NCBI RefSeq assembly: GCF_040436345.1
Contig: NC_133230.1
Location: 21,648,197-21,712,196, forward strand
Source: Pagrus major
Taxonomy: Eukaryota > Chordata > Actinopteri > Spariformes > Sparidae
Direction of reading: 5' to 3'
DNA: 64,000 nucleotides
How positions within the stretch are numbered: position 1 is the stretch's first letter; each line of letters starts with the position of its first letter. The notes under the pieces were generated by a model. That model was not told the DNA's origin. It worked only from the letters and a program-made list of their open reading frames with translations, and ran no database searches. This document shows, piece after piece, positions 49,152 through 64,000 of the stretch. The translations under genes and the position numbers were made by a program.

Positions 49152-49803
49152 CAGTGATCACTACTGAAAATCACATGGCTATTATCTACATTTTTCTGAT
49201 ATTGCCTTGTACAAAATGAAAATATGCAAAGACCCCCCAATCTCCCCTGGAAACACACACACATGAAGGGGAAGGTAAAACAAACTGTGAAACCTCTTCC
49301 ATGAAGAGCTACAGGGACAATCTGACTACATACATTACCACAGAGCTTATGTCAAACAGTGTACAATATGCACACTTAAAGGGGGATAAGTACAAAATTG
49401 AAAAGGTGTCACTGCTGAGGATTGATTCAAATTTGTCTATTGCAAAAAGTTTAACTGGCTGTGTTCAGGTATAAATAAGTTTTTAGGTGCAGATCCATGA
49501 ATTAACATCTTCACAAGAAGAAACCGTAAATCGTTCCATCCAGGTAGCGTCAAAGTAGGGTAGGATGCCTGAGGGGGTCTGGGTTCTCACGAGTTCCTTG
49601 TTCAAACCTCCGTATGTATATCAAAAAGTTTGAGAAAGTTTCATTTCTCTGTTTAAACCTTTTATCTAGAGATGATACAAAGGGGACTTCTTCTCTCACA
49701 ACAAAGCAGGCCACGGGACATTAGTTTGTCAGGGAGCGGAGATACATGTTGAGTCCTCCAGTGTATGCTCACGTTGTCGTCATTATCCGGGTTCAGGTCT
49801 AAT

Positions 49804-52794
<2,991 letters not shown>

Positions 52795-53148
52795 TTATTT
52801 AACACTCTCGCTTTCCCTCCTGTCTACACTCAGCCTTCCCCCTCCCTCTCTAACAACAACTCTACACTAGTGTACTCTCGTCGCCACAATGCTCCAGTTT
52901 TGAAGTCTCGCGTGATTTGGACCAACAAGTCTTCTTAAAAATGTTACTAAGCCTATAAAAAGTGCCAATAAAGTTACTGATTTAAATGTAAAAGTGTTTG
53001 CATTTTTCAGTTATTATCATGGGACACAATTTCTAACGTTCATATTAATCACAACATGTATTAATGCCTCTAAATAATGCCTGACAACTCAATCAACTGT
53101 ATGTAAATGACCAGCATTTTAGCTTCCCTATTTTTACCATTTCATGTG

Positions 53149-54054
53149 CATTGTTGTCAAAAGTACCTAAAAGTCATACTTAAGTAAAACTAAAGATATA
53201 ATGGTAAATATGAATCAAGTAAAAGTGAAAGTCACCCATATGAAAAGTACATTGCTTGAGTAAAAGTCTAAAAGTATCAGATTGTAAATGTAATTAAATA
53301 TCTAAAGTAATAATCTGGCAATAAATGTTCTTCAGTACTAAAAGTACTGGTAAAAGTAAAATTATGCATATATTTACATGTATGTATATACTGTATACTA
53401 TGGTTCTATCGATTATCAGCCTGGCCAGTTATTAATTTTTGATATCCTGCATCAGTGTTGTTTTTTTTTGCAATTAGTGATCAAATAAATTAAATATGTG
53501 CTACTTTGGCCCAGGTTGCAGCATGCAATCTGCAAAGTAACTAGTAACTAAAGTTATCCCAAAAAAAATGTAGTGGAGTACAAGTACTATTTGCCTCTAA
53601 AAATAGTGCCGACTAAGTATAAAGTAGCAGAAAAATGGAAATACCCAAGGAAAGTGCAAGTGTCCAGTCCAATAAATCCATTGCTTCACAGCTGAGTCAA
53701 ACTTAGGCGGCCGCAAAACGTTCAGTATGTCATAAGGTTTTGTAATGAAAAATTCCCTTCTTTTACGAAACTGGGAGTGTACAGTCTTAAATGACCTCAG
53801 TCACCCAGAGCAAAAGGCATGTGACTGTCACCATCATATACAAGGTGATTTCAGTTTTGCTTGAAAATCTCACTGAGGGTTACGACCTCTTCTTTCAGTG
53901 TAAACCTATCTTCCTCTGGTCATCTATTTCCTTGACTTGTGAGACAATAAAAGCGTATTGATAGCAGAAAAATGGAAATACTCAAGGAAAGTGCCTCAAA
54001 AATGTACGTAAGTACAGCACTTTAGTAAATGTACTGAGTTACATTCGATCACTG
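53149..54054. mobile_element. Non-autonomous hAT-type element
   Basis: The left end starts CATTGTTGTCAAAAGTACCT and the right end finishes TGAGTTACATTCGATCACTG, with AAGTAAAAGT-rich arms typical of an abundant fish hAT family. Flanking 8-bp stretches TTCATGTG (53141-53148) and TTAATATG (54055-54062) match at six of eight positions, fitting an old 8-bp target duplication. It encodes no protein. Its middle is interrupted by a copied piece of degs2 intron 1. It lies between yy1 and degs2. Confidence 0.65.
53679..53967 (+). repeat. Copied segment of degs2 intron 1 inside the hAT element
   Basis: This 289-bp stretch is about 90% similar, by eye, to 55275-55560 in the same orientation, starting CATTGCTTCACAGCTGAGTC and ending TATTGATAGCAG. 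On both sides the host element carries AGCAGAAAAATGGAAATAC (53626 onward and 53963 onward), so the insertion is bracketed by a roughly 30-bp duplication. Confidence 0.85.
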
Positions 54055-54780
54055 TTAATATGTAATTGCAAATTGAGGTTGCATACGTTATTTTCATTGC
54101 TGAACAATAACGCAGTTATTTGTTTTTGATTATTTCATTTACTGCTTGGTCTATAAAATGTGACAAAATAGTGCATATTTAGAAAACAAAAATCCAAGGT
54201 AACACATTCAGATTGCGTGTTTTGTCTGAGAAACAGTCCAAAACCAAAATATGTTCAATTTATAATCATATGAAATAGAAAAAAGCAACACATTCTTACA
54301 TTTCAGAAGCTGGAACCAACAGATGCCTGGCATTTTTAATTGAAAAATGACTGAAGCGAATAATAGATGGTCTAAATTGATGTGTATCAACACATTTATA
54401 TATAAACATATATCATGTGAATTAGGAAAACCTCTTTCATATGGTTTATCTCTGCTATGGCATTACTTATATGCTAATTCCACTGATATGTAAAAGATTC
54501 ATGATTTCTCTAGTTTAAAAAAATGCAATAGAAAAACCAGTCAGCAGTCACAATAAACCTTTACATTAAAAGTAAGAATGTAAAGATGCTGCAGGGTTGC
54601 GCACACTTGTGCAGGTGCACAGCCAGTTTGGTCCTTCCCTCCGGATGGGGGAGGAGCTTGTGATCACACCTGGCACCTTCAGCCTACAACCTGCGTGTGT
54701 GGGTGTGCCCCGATACTGTGTTTGATGACACATAACGCCACAAAGCCGCTTGCCTCTCTCTCACACACAGAGTGAGAATC

Positions 54781-57700
54781 ATGGGGAAGACAGGTGGAAG
54801 AGACGACTTTGAATGGGTCTACAATGACCAGCCGCACACTTCAAGAAGAAAAGAAATCCTGGGTGAGAAACGAAAAAAAAAAAGATAAAACTTTGAGGAA
54901 ATCTGATGAGCTGAACTTCGGGTTAGTTTGTGTAGTAAGGTGAAGCGTGGGCTTTTCTCTGACCGCAGCCTGCTTATAAAATCGTAGCCGGTTTAACCTG
55001 TTTACTAGATGTTGCTTAACGAGCTATAGTCAACAGTCTGTGCAGGAGAAATGCAGAAAGTGACATGTCTAGAAAGCTGAACACAATTTTAAATAAGGAA
55101 GTTTGATGGAAGTTACACAGTCCTTTTGTAGAAGTACAGGTAGAGATGTCCTTTGACACTCCCTTTTAAACTGCAGATTTTTAAGGTAAGTATATATTAT
55201 TTTGTAATTTAATGCACATGGATGTGAAACATATGGTATAATATTTATAAAGCGTACTACATTACTGTTTCTGACATTGCTTCACAGCTGAGTCAAACTT
55301 AGGCGGCTGCAAAACTTCAAGTATTTCATGACGTTTTGTAATAAAATGTCCCTTTTTTTAAGAAACTGGGAGTGTACAGTCTAATGAGCTCAGTCACCCA
55401 GAGCAAAAGGCATGTGACTGTCACTATCAAATACAAGGTGATTTCAGTTTTGCTTGAAAGTCTCACTGAGGGTGACAACCTGTTCTTTCAGTGTAAACCT
55501 ATCTTCCTCTGGTCATCTTTTTCCTTTGCTTGTGAGACAATAAGAGCATATTGATAGCAGGTGCGGCTGACAATGCACCAGGGGCTTGCCAGGTAACAAG
55601 ACACATTCCATGCTCATGACAAAACACAGTGAGAAGAAAGAAGACTTTGGTAGAGTCAGGGGGGTCAGGAAGGATTTATCAGGAATCACCAAAACTGCCT
55701 TAAACCACATCTGTTGTCATCAGTTTATTAATGCAAGAGAATACTGTATATAAGATCCCCTTGTTTTTGTACTCTTTCATGGATATCAAATATGTATCAA
55801 GAACAGTCGTCTTTTGTAATCTGATGTATCATGTAGTTCCTTTACAACCATTAGATTGACAAGATCTAAACCTGTTGATACATATTTGATCCTGGCTTTG
55901 TCCGGCAGTCGCATGCTTGCAGGTGATGGGTTGTTTGATACCACAGACTCTTGAATTATTAAAAAGTGTTTTGTTTTTTAATTTAACCTGCACTCTGTGT
56001 GAGTGTCAGAGGTGGCTCAGCCTCACATCCTTTTACATTGTCATGTGAGATAGTTTGATTGTCAGTGAGTTGATCATTCCCGTTACGCTGTGCACATGAT
56101 GTTTACAATATGAGAGGGGATACCATAACTTCTAAGGATCTTCTGGATCACCATGAATGCTGTCAAAAGCGTTAAGGAGAGTTGATTAAGTTTTTTCATT
56201 GCCTTTCACTACACGGCTCAGTGATGTTCCTGAGAGTGAAGATCTGGTTAATTCACCCTCTGCCTTGTTCCTCACTGAGGATTTCCTCTACACCTGATGT
56301 CATTTGGTGTACAATGATCGTGCAGAATATCATGTGATGACTCCTATTTTCCAGTCTGATTGCACCTTCCTCCCCACCCAGATGTAAAAAAAAGTGGGAG
56401 GAGGATATTGGCAAGTGGTTTCATGAGGTGAATGGCTAGTTCTTTGACATGACTGCAGCCTGAAGGTTTTGGCTCGACTTACACATCATAAACTTGATAT
56501 TACTGTACCCTGTAAATTCACAGGACATCAATGCCTGACTTTTTAAGTAGCTTGTGAGGTCACATGAATGATTGCAACAGTGCCTTATTATTGATCATTT
56601 TTAGCAGCTCTGGAAAATTGTAGCTCTGACCAATACATGATTTAATTTTTTGTTTTTTTACTCATAGCCTGCTTGTTGATTATGAAATATTAAGTTGAAA
56701 CTTGAGGCTGAACTCTTAAATGGGTGTGACCGCAAGTTTGATGAAATGACTTTCTGTCTCTCTGACAAGGTGAAGGTGAAATCCACTGATGGTTTTACAG
56801 CATGTTCTGCACATCGGCTTGATGCAGTTTAAACAGATTATTTTATGATGTCTGGTTATTGATTCAACTTTACAACCTGTGAGTGGGCAACATTGCGGAC
56901 ACCTTAAGATGTACAACCCAATAACATGGCTGTAAATAACATGAGCAAATGACACATTAGATATGAAAATATGAACTAAATATTGTGTTGGAGCTGTATC
57001 TGGATAAATTGATGTTTTAAAATGAGTGACTGTAGGGGAGCAGTAGGGAATTCCTCTTGGCTAAACATTAACAGAAAAAAAGGGTTTGGTTAGTAAAGTG
57101 GAGACCTACATGCAGCAGAAACGCTGTTGAAAGGCTCCAGGCTCTGGTGATTTTAACCTTTATGTTACCAAGGCGAGCCGCGTTTGCATACAGTCATTAC
57201 ACAAGTGAGCTGAAGGCATACGAACACACAAGATTTGCATGAGCTATCAGTATCACACAATGGCACATGACTTTCAACTGGAACAAAGCATGTTAGGGTC
57301 AGCTTCTGAACCCCTGTGATCCTGAATTTTAGATGGATAGGAAAAACAACAACTGACTTATTTGCTTCAAATCTCTTAGTTAGTTAGTGTGCTGTAAGGT
57401 ATGGCAGCCGGAACAAACTAGACTCCATATGGTGTGATACGTAGATTAAGTTGTAAATCTCTTATGAACTAAACTAAACCCTCCCTGAGTTTCACGTCCC
57501 TCAGCAAAGCAACACCTCTGCCAATTAAAAAATGACTTGTCAGCAGGCTCATCCCAGGAGAAAGGCTGCTACCATGACACGCATTATTGTCTATTTACAC
57601 AGTGATTAGTTGAGACCAAGCTTTTGTAAACATCAAGGAGAAAGAGTCCTGATAAACAGCTGGATTCATGACAGATAGTTTACTTTCTTTACAATGTATA

Positions 57701-59516
57701 TAATTATTCAAAAAATGAAATGAATGTTTTTTTTCTCCCTCTTCAATACCTCCTGTCCATCTTTAACCCTCCTCTGCTCTTGCTGCTTCCTTTCTTTCCT
57801 TTCCATCCCCCTTTCTGTCTCCTTCTCACCTCAGCCAAATATCCAGAGATCAAGTCTCTGATGGGTCCGGACCCCCAGCTGAAGTGGGTGGTATCCGGCA
57901 TGGTCCTAACCCAGCTCCTGGCCTGCTACCTGGTCCACGACCTCTCCTGGAAGTGGATCTTCTTCTGGGCCTATGCTTTCGGGGGATGCATCAACCACTC
58001 CCTGACTCTGGCTATCCATGACATCTCTCACAATGTTGCCTTTGGCAACAAGCTGGCCAAGTGGAACCGCTGGTTTGCTATGTGGGCAAACCTGCCCATT
58101 GGGTTGCCTTACTCGGCCTCCTTTAAGAAGTATCACGTCGACCACCACCGGTATCTGGGTGGCGACCAGCTGGATGTTGACATCCCCACAGACATTGAGG
58201 GATGGTTCTTCTGCACTCCTGCCAGGAAGGTCGTCTGGCTCTTCCTCCAGCCCTTCTTCTACGCCCTTCGCCCTCTGGTGGTCAACCCTAAGCCAGTGGG
58301 TCAGCTGGAGATCCAGAACGCAGTTGTTCAGCTCACAGTAGACTTAATTATCTACTATCTCTGGGGAATAAAGCCCATTGTTTACCTCATTGCAGGTTCT
58401 GTCCTGTGTATGGGACTGCATCCTATCTCTGGACATTTTATAGCCGAACATTACATGTTCCTGAAGGGACACGAGACGTATTCTTACTATGGACCTCTGA
58501 ACTTAATCACCTTCAACGTCGGGTATCACATGGAGCACCATGACTTCCCGAGCATACCTGGCAGTAAACTACCTCAGGTGAGACTGTGTTACTGTGATAA
58601 ATCACTACCACATTTCCAATAAGTAAACTAATTTTTTCCCCGAGACTATTATTGGTTGAGCAGTGGAGAACGCTTGCATCACCACCAGGTGTGGTCAGAT
58701 AAGATGGGGCCTCTTCCGTCTTTCAGACAAAACAGTACAGACAAATGCTGCTTGATATTTTTTTCTATCAATGGCAAATATTTATCAGATGAAAGGCTGG
58801 GCTTTGTAACTGATTAACTGCTGGCTCTTTAGAACCATTAGAAGAATGAAGAGATTCAGAGAGTGATACGTTTCAGGATTAAAAAAAAAAAATTCACTCT
58901 GTAATAGAAACAGACTGTTCTCAAATTTGTGCCAGGAGGTATTTTTCCATAGAAAGTATAAGGCTTTTGAAGGAGACATATTATGCTGATTTTCAGGCTC
59001 ATCATTTTATTATTATTCGAACAGGTTAACATGCTTTATTGCTCAAAAAACACATCAGTTTTATCAAACTGTCCAGTGCTGCAGCTCTGTATTCCCCCTG
59101 TCTGAAACGCTCGATTTTTAGCTGTGACAAAATGAATGATGAACTGAACTGAACTGAACTGTGCATTGTAATGTCTTTGTTGAACAGAGCAGTGAATTTT
59201 CTCCTTCTATCAGCCTTTTTTGTCCCTGCAGGCGCCTCTTTTTTTGTTCTTTTTTTGTTCTTTTTTTTGTTTTACTTTTCTGCAATTTAGATGTCATGTA
59301 TATATGTACTTCATGTAGTTTACAGACTTATGTTTCTTTTTCTCACTCCTGATATTTTCTTTTCATTGGCAGGTCAAGCAAATCGCAGCAGAGTATTACG
59401 ACTCCCTGCCTCAGCACACTTCCTGGACCCGGGTATTATGGGACTTTGTGTTTGACGACAGCATCGGCCCCTATGCCAGAATCAAACGGACGTACAAGAT
59501 AAGCAAGAAGGAGTAG
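54781..59516 (+). CDS. degs2: Sphingolipid delta-4 desaturase / C4-hydroxylase DEGS2
   Basis: Endoplasmic-reticulum membrane enzyme that converts dihydroceramide to ceramide or phytoceramide. Three exons: 54781-54862, 57835-58577, 59373-59516; 322 residues (human DEGS2 323). The N-terminal lipid-desaturase motif [18 protein letters not shown] precedes hydrophobic segments near 45-62 and 66-80. The three iron-binding histidine boxes are intact: HDISH (89-93), HVDHH (128-132) and HMEHH (259-263). A further membrane pair lies near 195-222. The C-terminal [19 protein letters not shown] and the Met in the third box (human DEGS1 has Asn) favour DEGS2 over DEGS1, as does its position next to yy1 and evl. 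The ATG opens MGKTGGRDD, which carries the Gly2 expected for N-myristoylation in this family. Confidence 0.95.
54863..57834. other. Large degs2 intron 1
   Basis: No second gene was seen. It holds the source segment 55275-55560, which is duplicated in the upstream hAT element. A pyrimidine-rich run precedes the exon 2 acceptor at 57834. The rest is AT-rich and unremarkable. Confidence 0.6.
55275..55560 (+). repeat. Second copy (likely source) of the 289-bp duplicated segment
   Basis: Direct-orientation partner of 53679-53967, within degs2 intron 1. Here the sequence runs on without a break into GTGCGGCTGACAATG, with no flanking duplication, which suggests this is the original location. Confidence 0.8.
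59141..59160. repeat. (GAACT)4 microsatellite
   Basis: Four exact GAACT units in degs2 intron 2. Confidence 0.95.
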
Positions 59517-62500
59517 ATCTGTGACTGATTACGTTTCCCTTAAACAGGAATGTGAATTACAGTTGTTAAAAATCTATGGACATCTATGAAATATCATCTA
59601 TTTGATATGTGTTGTTTTTTTGGCCATGTATTGTGTGGTTGTCACTGTAAAGTCAAATTTCTACCATCTTAAATCAGTCAGGAAAGCTAATTCAGAATCC
59701 CCGTGACACAGTGATGACACTGCCATGTATCCAGAAGGCAAAATTATGATGAAAAGATAATCTCCTTCCCTGCAGTCGGAGACAACAAATAATAGTATTC
59801 AACAGATAAAAACTCCTTATTATAGGATTATGGTCGCATACATTTTCATGAAGTCACTGGCTCTGTGTTCTCCTTTTCCTGCCTATAAGCATGGCGTCAG
59901 GCTGATTAAGAGTTTGAAATGTGGCGATCGACGCGCACAAAGCCTCTCAGATTAATTACAATTTCACAGCTATCATGCAGAACAGTGCTGAGGTGGAAAA
60001 TGAGCATTGAAACTTACCTTTCAGTAAGAAGAGCTTTTTCTTCAGTGACGCCACATTCTGCTTGTTCACTGCTCCATTTGTGCTGTGAACTGTTTGATTA
60101 CATCTACAGGGAGTGGACAAAACAACAGAAACACCTTACAGTGCAAAATAGTCCTTCTTTAGAAAATGCCATGAAGTCTTATTATGTTGGGTGCCTTTTT
60201 TTTTTTTTTTAACTTAACTCTGAGGTCATTTCATCCTCCTCAACCAACACTCCATTATGTCTCTTAGCCGCTTTTCCACCCCAAGTATCTGAAACTTTTA
60301 GTCTCAAGAACATTCAGTCCCAGGAGCTTATTTTTAAGGCTCCTCCAGCATGTTGTTGTCTGCATTTTCTCCAAAGTCAGTTTCCGAAGCACAAATGTGA
60401 GAAAAATTCATTTTTTTATGTTGGGAGTGTCCACGGCAAACCAAGAAACTGTAAAAAAATAGGCCAAATATTCACAGCCTGAAATGCTGGTGCATCAAAC
60501 ACAAAATCCAAGATAATAGGTACTGAGGTGAGGAAAAGGAAAACATGTTGATGTCGGCCAAACAACAGAAAACGGCATCAGGAAAGAGGAGCAGTCCCTG
60601 ACCTTCACTCATTGAAAGTCTTTTGACACCACAAAATACAGGACATCAACACTTGTGAATAAAAACGTTTGAAGCTTTATCAATTTGGAATTTACGGCAG
60701 AGCTATTTTATTGTACTGTGTTTTTGTTATTTTGTCCACCCACTTAACTTTATCCATTTTTTGTGATTGATCAGCTTGATCTTTATTATATTTAAATGAC
60801 TGCAATATATATATATAAAAAACAGTTAAAGAGCTTTATATAAGAAAAAACTATAAATGAGTTATAAAAATAAAAATGAGTTTGTACCTGGTTTTTCATT
60901 TCCTGTCTGTTTTGTCGTGCCTTTTTATGACCTACATATGCAAAGGAGGCCATCAGCAAGAAGAATGGCTATTTCTTTATAGTTATTATTGTTATTCTCT
61001 TATTGCCTGGAGGATTCTGACAGGTTTGATAAGTCATAAAATTAAAAACATTTTTTTATGGCGGATTGCTGAAGATGAACTGAGGAGTCTCACAGCCGGA
61101 TGAAAGAAACTGCTCTAAAAGCAACTTACTTTGTTTCACCATCGTCATCTTTTGTCCACGGGGGCCGCCTGAATTGACAAAAAATACACTTATCTTTAAG
61201 GTGAAAACTATTTAAACTTTTCACATGTACCAAAACGTAAAGGAACACACACACACTCACACACAGGATATTGCGCAGATGGTTGACACAGCCTCATGTT
61301 TTGTTTGAATGAATTTACTTCCAGCTTTTAAATCAGAACGTAGTTGAGAGCGGACAGAGTGGATAGAATGCAACAACCGATATTCAACCAAATCCTTCCT
61401 GCAAAGACACATTTAGCTACCATCACATAGGCCTACCATTCACTTTCTGCACATTCTTGTCTAGGTAAGATTTGCATATTGCCAGAGCAACCCCCGTCAT
61501 TATTAATTTTCACATTGCTACCATCATCAAGTTCAACATCTCATATATAGAAAAGGGGAATCTTCATGGAAACAAACCACTATAATAAATGTACCACCAT
61601 TTGTATTTTTTTTTTTCAAACCAAATAAAAAAAAACAACTAATTCATAGAGATGAGGGGTTTCATGCATACTTGGAAGGTTCACAAAGCATAGGATGACT
61701 AATAGAGAGTACTACATTGTTATATCTAGGTAAAACCAGGTGGCACATTTACAGTTATCGGCCTGTTTGGTGAATGATCCCCAAGTTTTAAATGATCTCA
61801 CACATCTGAACAGGTGGAGAGAAACGTGTACCTCGGTCACACTGGAGTTGTAGAGCAGACTGTTATTGTGTAATTCAATTAATTGCCCAAAAAAGGAAAA
61901 TCGATCGCTCATTTTTAATGTCCTTGTGGAGAAAAGAGGTCATTAAGTGGCTAATTGTGGCTCAAACATTAACATGTTTTCCAGCGTCTCTGGAGAGAAA
62001 AGGTTAGACACACAACACCAGTATGAATAAGGTCATAAAAAGCCTGTTTTTTTTTTTTTTTGTGTTTTCTTTTTTTTTTTAAATATTCCAGTCGAGGGCA
62101 CGTGAGTCTGCAGCACCGTTGTACCCATATTGTGCTTGTTATCGTCGAATAGTCAGGGCTAAACTAAACAAAAAATCATAATAGAAAATATAAAAGGCTG
62201 ACATAAATGGTGTGCAAGATTCCTTTTTCCTTCTATAATATCAATAAAATACTCATTGTCATCAACAGCATCATCATTATCACCACAGTTTTTAAATAAT
62301 AAAACAGTAAAAACTTAGAAAACAAAAATATTTTCTTCTTAAGACTTGGACTGAACAGAGAACAAAGAGTTGCAACACCGGGCTGACTGAGTCTATAGGT
62401 GCACAGAGAGGACCACAACACCAAACTCAGCACGAATGTCCGTCCATCCATCGCTTGAATCATCTTTTACAATATTCTCCATCCTCTCTTTTAGAGTTCA

Positions 62501-62747
62501 TCAGTCCCTTTAGACTTTCTTTATCCATCCCTCTGCTCCTCCCTCTCTTCTTCTCTGTTTCTTTCTTCCGTTTTCGCTGTCCAGCAGACTCAAATGTTGG
62601 CACAACATCTCTGCAACTTGCATCGTGGCGTGGCGAGGTCACAGAAACATTGAGAGAACATTCCCTGGTCCTCGTGTCTGTGCATCTGCATGTCCATCCT
62701 CCTCCAGCTCCTCCTCTCGCTCTCCTCCTACTGTTGCTCGGATGAGA
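59517..62747. other. Region holding the degs2 and evl 3' untranslated regions
   Basis: No coding exon was found. A plus-strand AATAAA at 60658-60663 may end degs2. The evl 3' UTR must come in from the right; minus-strand AATAAA equivalents occur but I cannot choose one. Poly(T) runs lie near 60197-60212, 61609-61618 and 62047-62082. Confidence 0.45.
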
Positions 62748-63921
62748 TTAGGATGTACTGATTCTGCCGATTTCTTGTCTGATGGCTGCAGGAGAAGGAC
62801 GCAGGACTTTAGAGAATTTCTGGAACTCATTGATAAAATCTGTGTGTGTGTGTGGGGGGGGGAGTACTACTTTTATTTTTATGTTAGGATTTGAATAGTA
62901 AAATTTTACTGCCAGCGAGTTGTAAAAGCTACTGTGTGCAAAAGATTAAAGATTAAACATGCTTTGTGCTCTCGCATAATGCAGTGAACTTTGCTTACCA
63001 TTAATGATTTCATCTTTCACCTTATGCAACTCGCGTACAACTTCATCCAAAATTTCCTGCAAAACAAGGCGCTCATGAGTTCACGGGAGGGGTACATTGG
63101 TAGAAAATCCCTTCTGTAATAGAGCACTTTATACCAACCTGTTTCATCCTGTCAAACTCTGTGTCTGATTCACTAGTGCTGCCGATGGGTCTCACTCTGC
63201 AACACAAACAGATAATATAAAAGCAGCCAAGCCTTTTTTCAACGGATGAGTATTGTACCACACATTTAAGGATTATGTGTCATTAAAAGGGCTTTTTGCC
63301 ACACGTAACCACAACATTTCTGTGCTTGAAGATGAGACTCATCCTGAAATCTCTGCAGTTAATGAGGTTTGCTTGTTATTATTCAGACAACACTTCCGTC
63401 ACTCCTCCTCTTATCTACAGACCTGGACACCAGTGAGGACTTGTCCGCAGAGTTGGATCGTTCCCATGGCTTCTTCACAGCATCTGGAGAGGGGGAGAGA
63501 ATAGATTGCATCAAATAAAACAACCCTGAAACAGGAGGCTGTAATGCAAAGCAGAAGATTTGCATGTTTTGAAGCTGTGTTATATAATAATCTGATGAGT
63601 AGGCTGTTCGGTACCTGTTGAGTTCTGCTGACCTCGACCACTAGAGTCGTCCTGCAGGAGAGGAAGAAATTAATTATCACTACACAATCAGCTCTACCGT
63701 TTTTTTGTTAATATCACAAGTTTAAAACATCTTGTACAGCTCCTAGTCTTTGTGCTAAGCTAAGCTAACGGGCTTCCAGCTCCAGCTTCATATTTCACAA
63801 ACAGACATGGGAGTGGTATCAATCTTCTGATCTAACATTAACTATTTTTTTTTTTTACAAATGTCCATTTTTTTCTGTAAAACACAAACTTACTTCATCG
63901 GGTTTCTCTGAAGCTTTCCGT
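62748..63921 (-). CDS. evl: Ena/VASP-like protein EVL, C-terminal exons (partial)
   Basis: Actin-regulating Ena/VASP protein; this part carries the end of the EVH2 region. Exons on the minus strand: 63921-63894, 63651-63615, 63483-63423, 63196-63139, 63056-62999, 62785-62748 (stop TAA). Phases agree. The translation includes RKASEKPDE, DDSSGRGQQNST, DAVKKPWERSNSADKSSLVS, RVRPIGSTSESDTEFDRMKQ and the tetramerising coiled coil EILDEVVRELHKVKDEIIN, finishing AIRQEIGRISTS. KPWERSNS and the coiled coil identify EVL rather than VASP or ENAH. The EVH1 domain and proline-rich core lie beyond the right edge. Its place beside degs2 and yy1 matches the human 14q32 order. Confidence 0.92.
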
Positions 63922-64000
63922 CTATGAAAGAAATGAGTACATGAGCAAACAGTGAGGTGCACATAGAAAAATGTTGGTATAATATGTTATATAATGTATA

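Overview
This window is vertebrate nuclear DNA, almost certainly from a ray-finned (teleost, probably percomorph) fish. All genes are split by many short introns with GT-AG ends, the proteins are vertebrate orthologues with fish-like differences, intergenic gaps are small, and the repeats are typical fish DNA transposons and MITEs. Coordinates of spliced genes below were obtained by reading exon frames and phases by eye; every exon junction listed keeps the reading frame.

Layout: (1) 1-13995, + strand, hif1a (hypoxia-inducible factor 1 alpha) from its bHLH exon to its poly(A) signal; its tiny first coding exon was not found. (2) 14092-18710, - strand, htra2 (mitochondrial serine protease), tail-to-tail with hif1a with only about 120 bp between the two poly(A) signals. 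(3) 19941-32162, + strand, ttc12 (cytoplasmic assembly factor for ciliary dyneins), with a perfect RFX X-box in its promoter and a palindromic DNA transposon in intron 2. (4) 32237-32930, a second, inverted copy of the same transposon, with an exact 6-bp target duplication and a remnant of its transposase N-terminus. (5) 33378-39405, + strand, mis18bp1 (centromere licensing factor) with SANTA, CENP-C-like and SANT/Myb modules. (6) 40937-48864, + strand, tpp1 (lysosomal tripeptidyl peptidase, CLN2), preceded by two CLEAR (TFEB) sites. (7) 49146-52758, - strand, yy1, convergent with tpp1, with a cluster of YY1-type motifs in its own first intron. (8) 54781-59516, + strand, degs2 (sphingolipid desaturase/hydroxylase). 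(9) 62748-64000, - strand, the last six recognised coding exons of evl (Ena/VASP-like); the gene continues beyond the right edge.

The genes do not form a pathway. The yy1-degs2-evl block is an old vertebrate linkage (human 14q32), and hif1a and mis18bp1 also lie on human 14q, while htra2, ttc12 and tpp1 come from other human chromosomes, so this is a lineage-rearranged, compact teleost neighbourhood. The most unusual items are the palindromic IS3EU-like transposon pair flanking ttc12, a 289-bp piece of degs2 intron 1 copied into a nearby hAT element, a perfect 30-bp hairpin in a ttc12 intron, a CENP-C motif in Mis18BP1, an IAP-binding-like ASPY tetrapeptide in HtrA2, and several textbook regulatory motifs (X-box, CLEAR, YY1 autoregulation) in the expected places.
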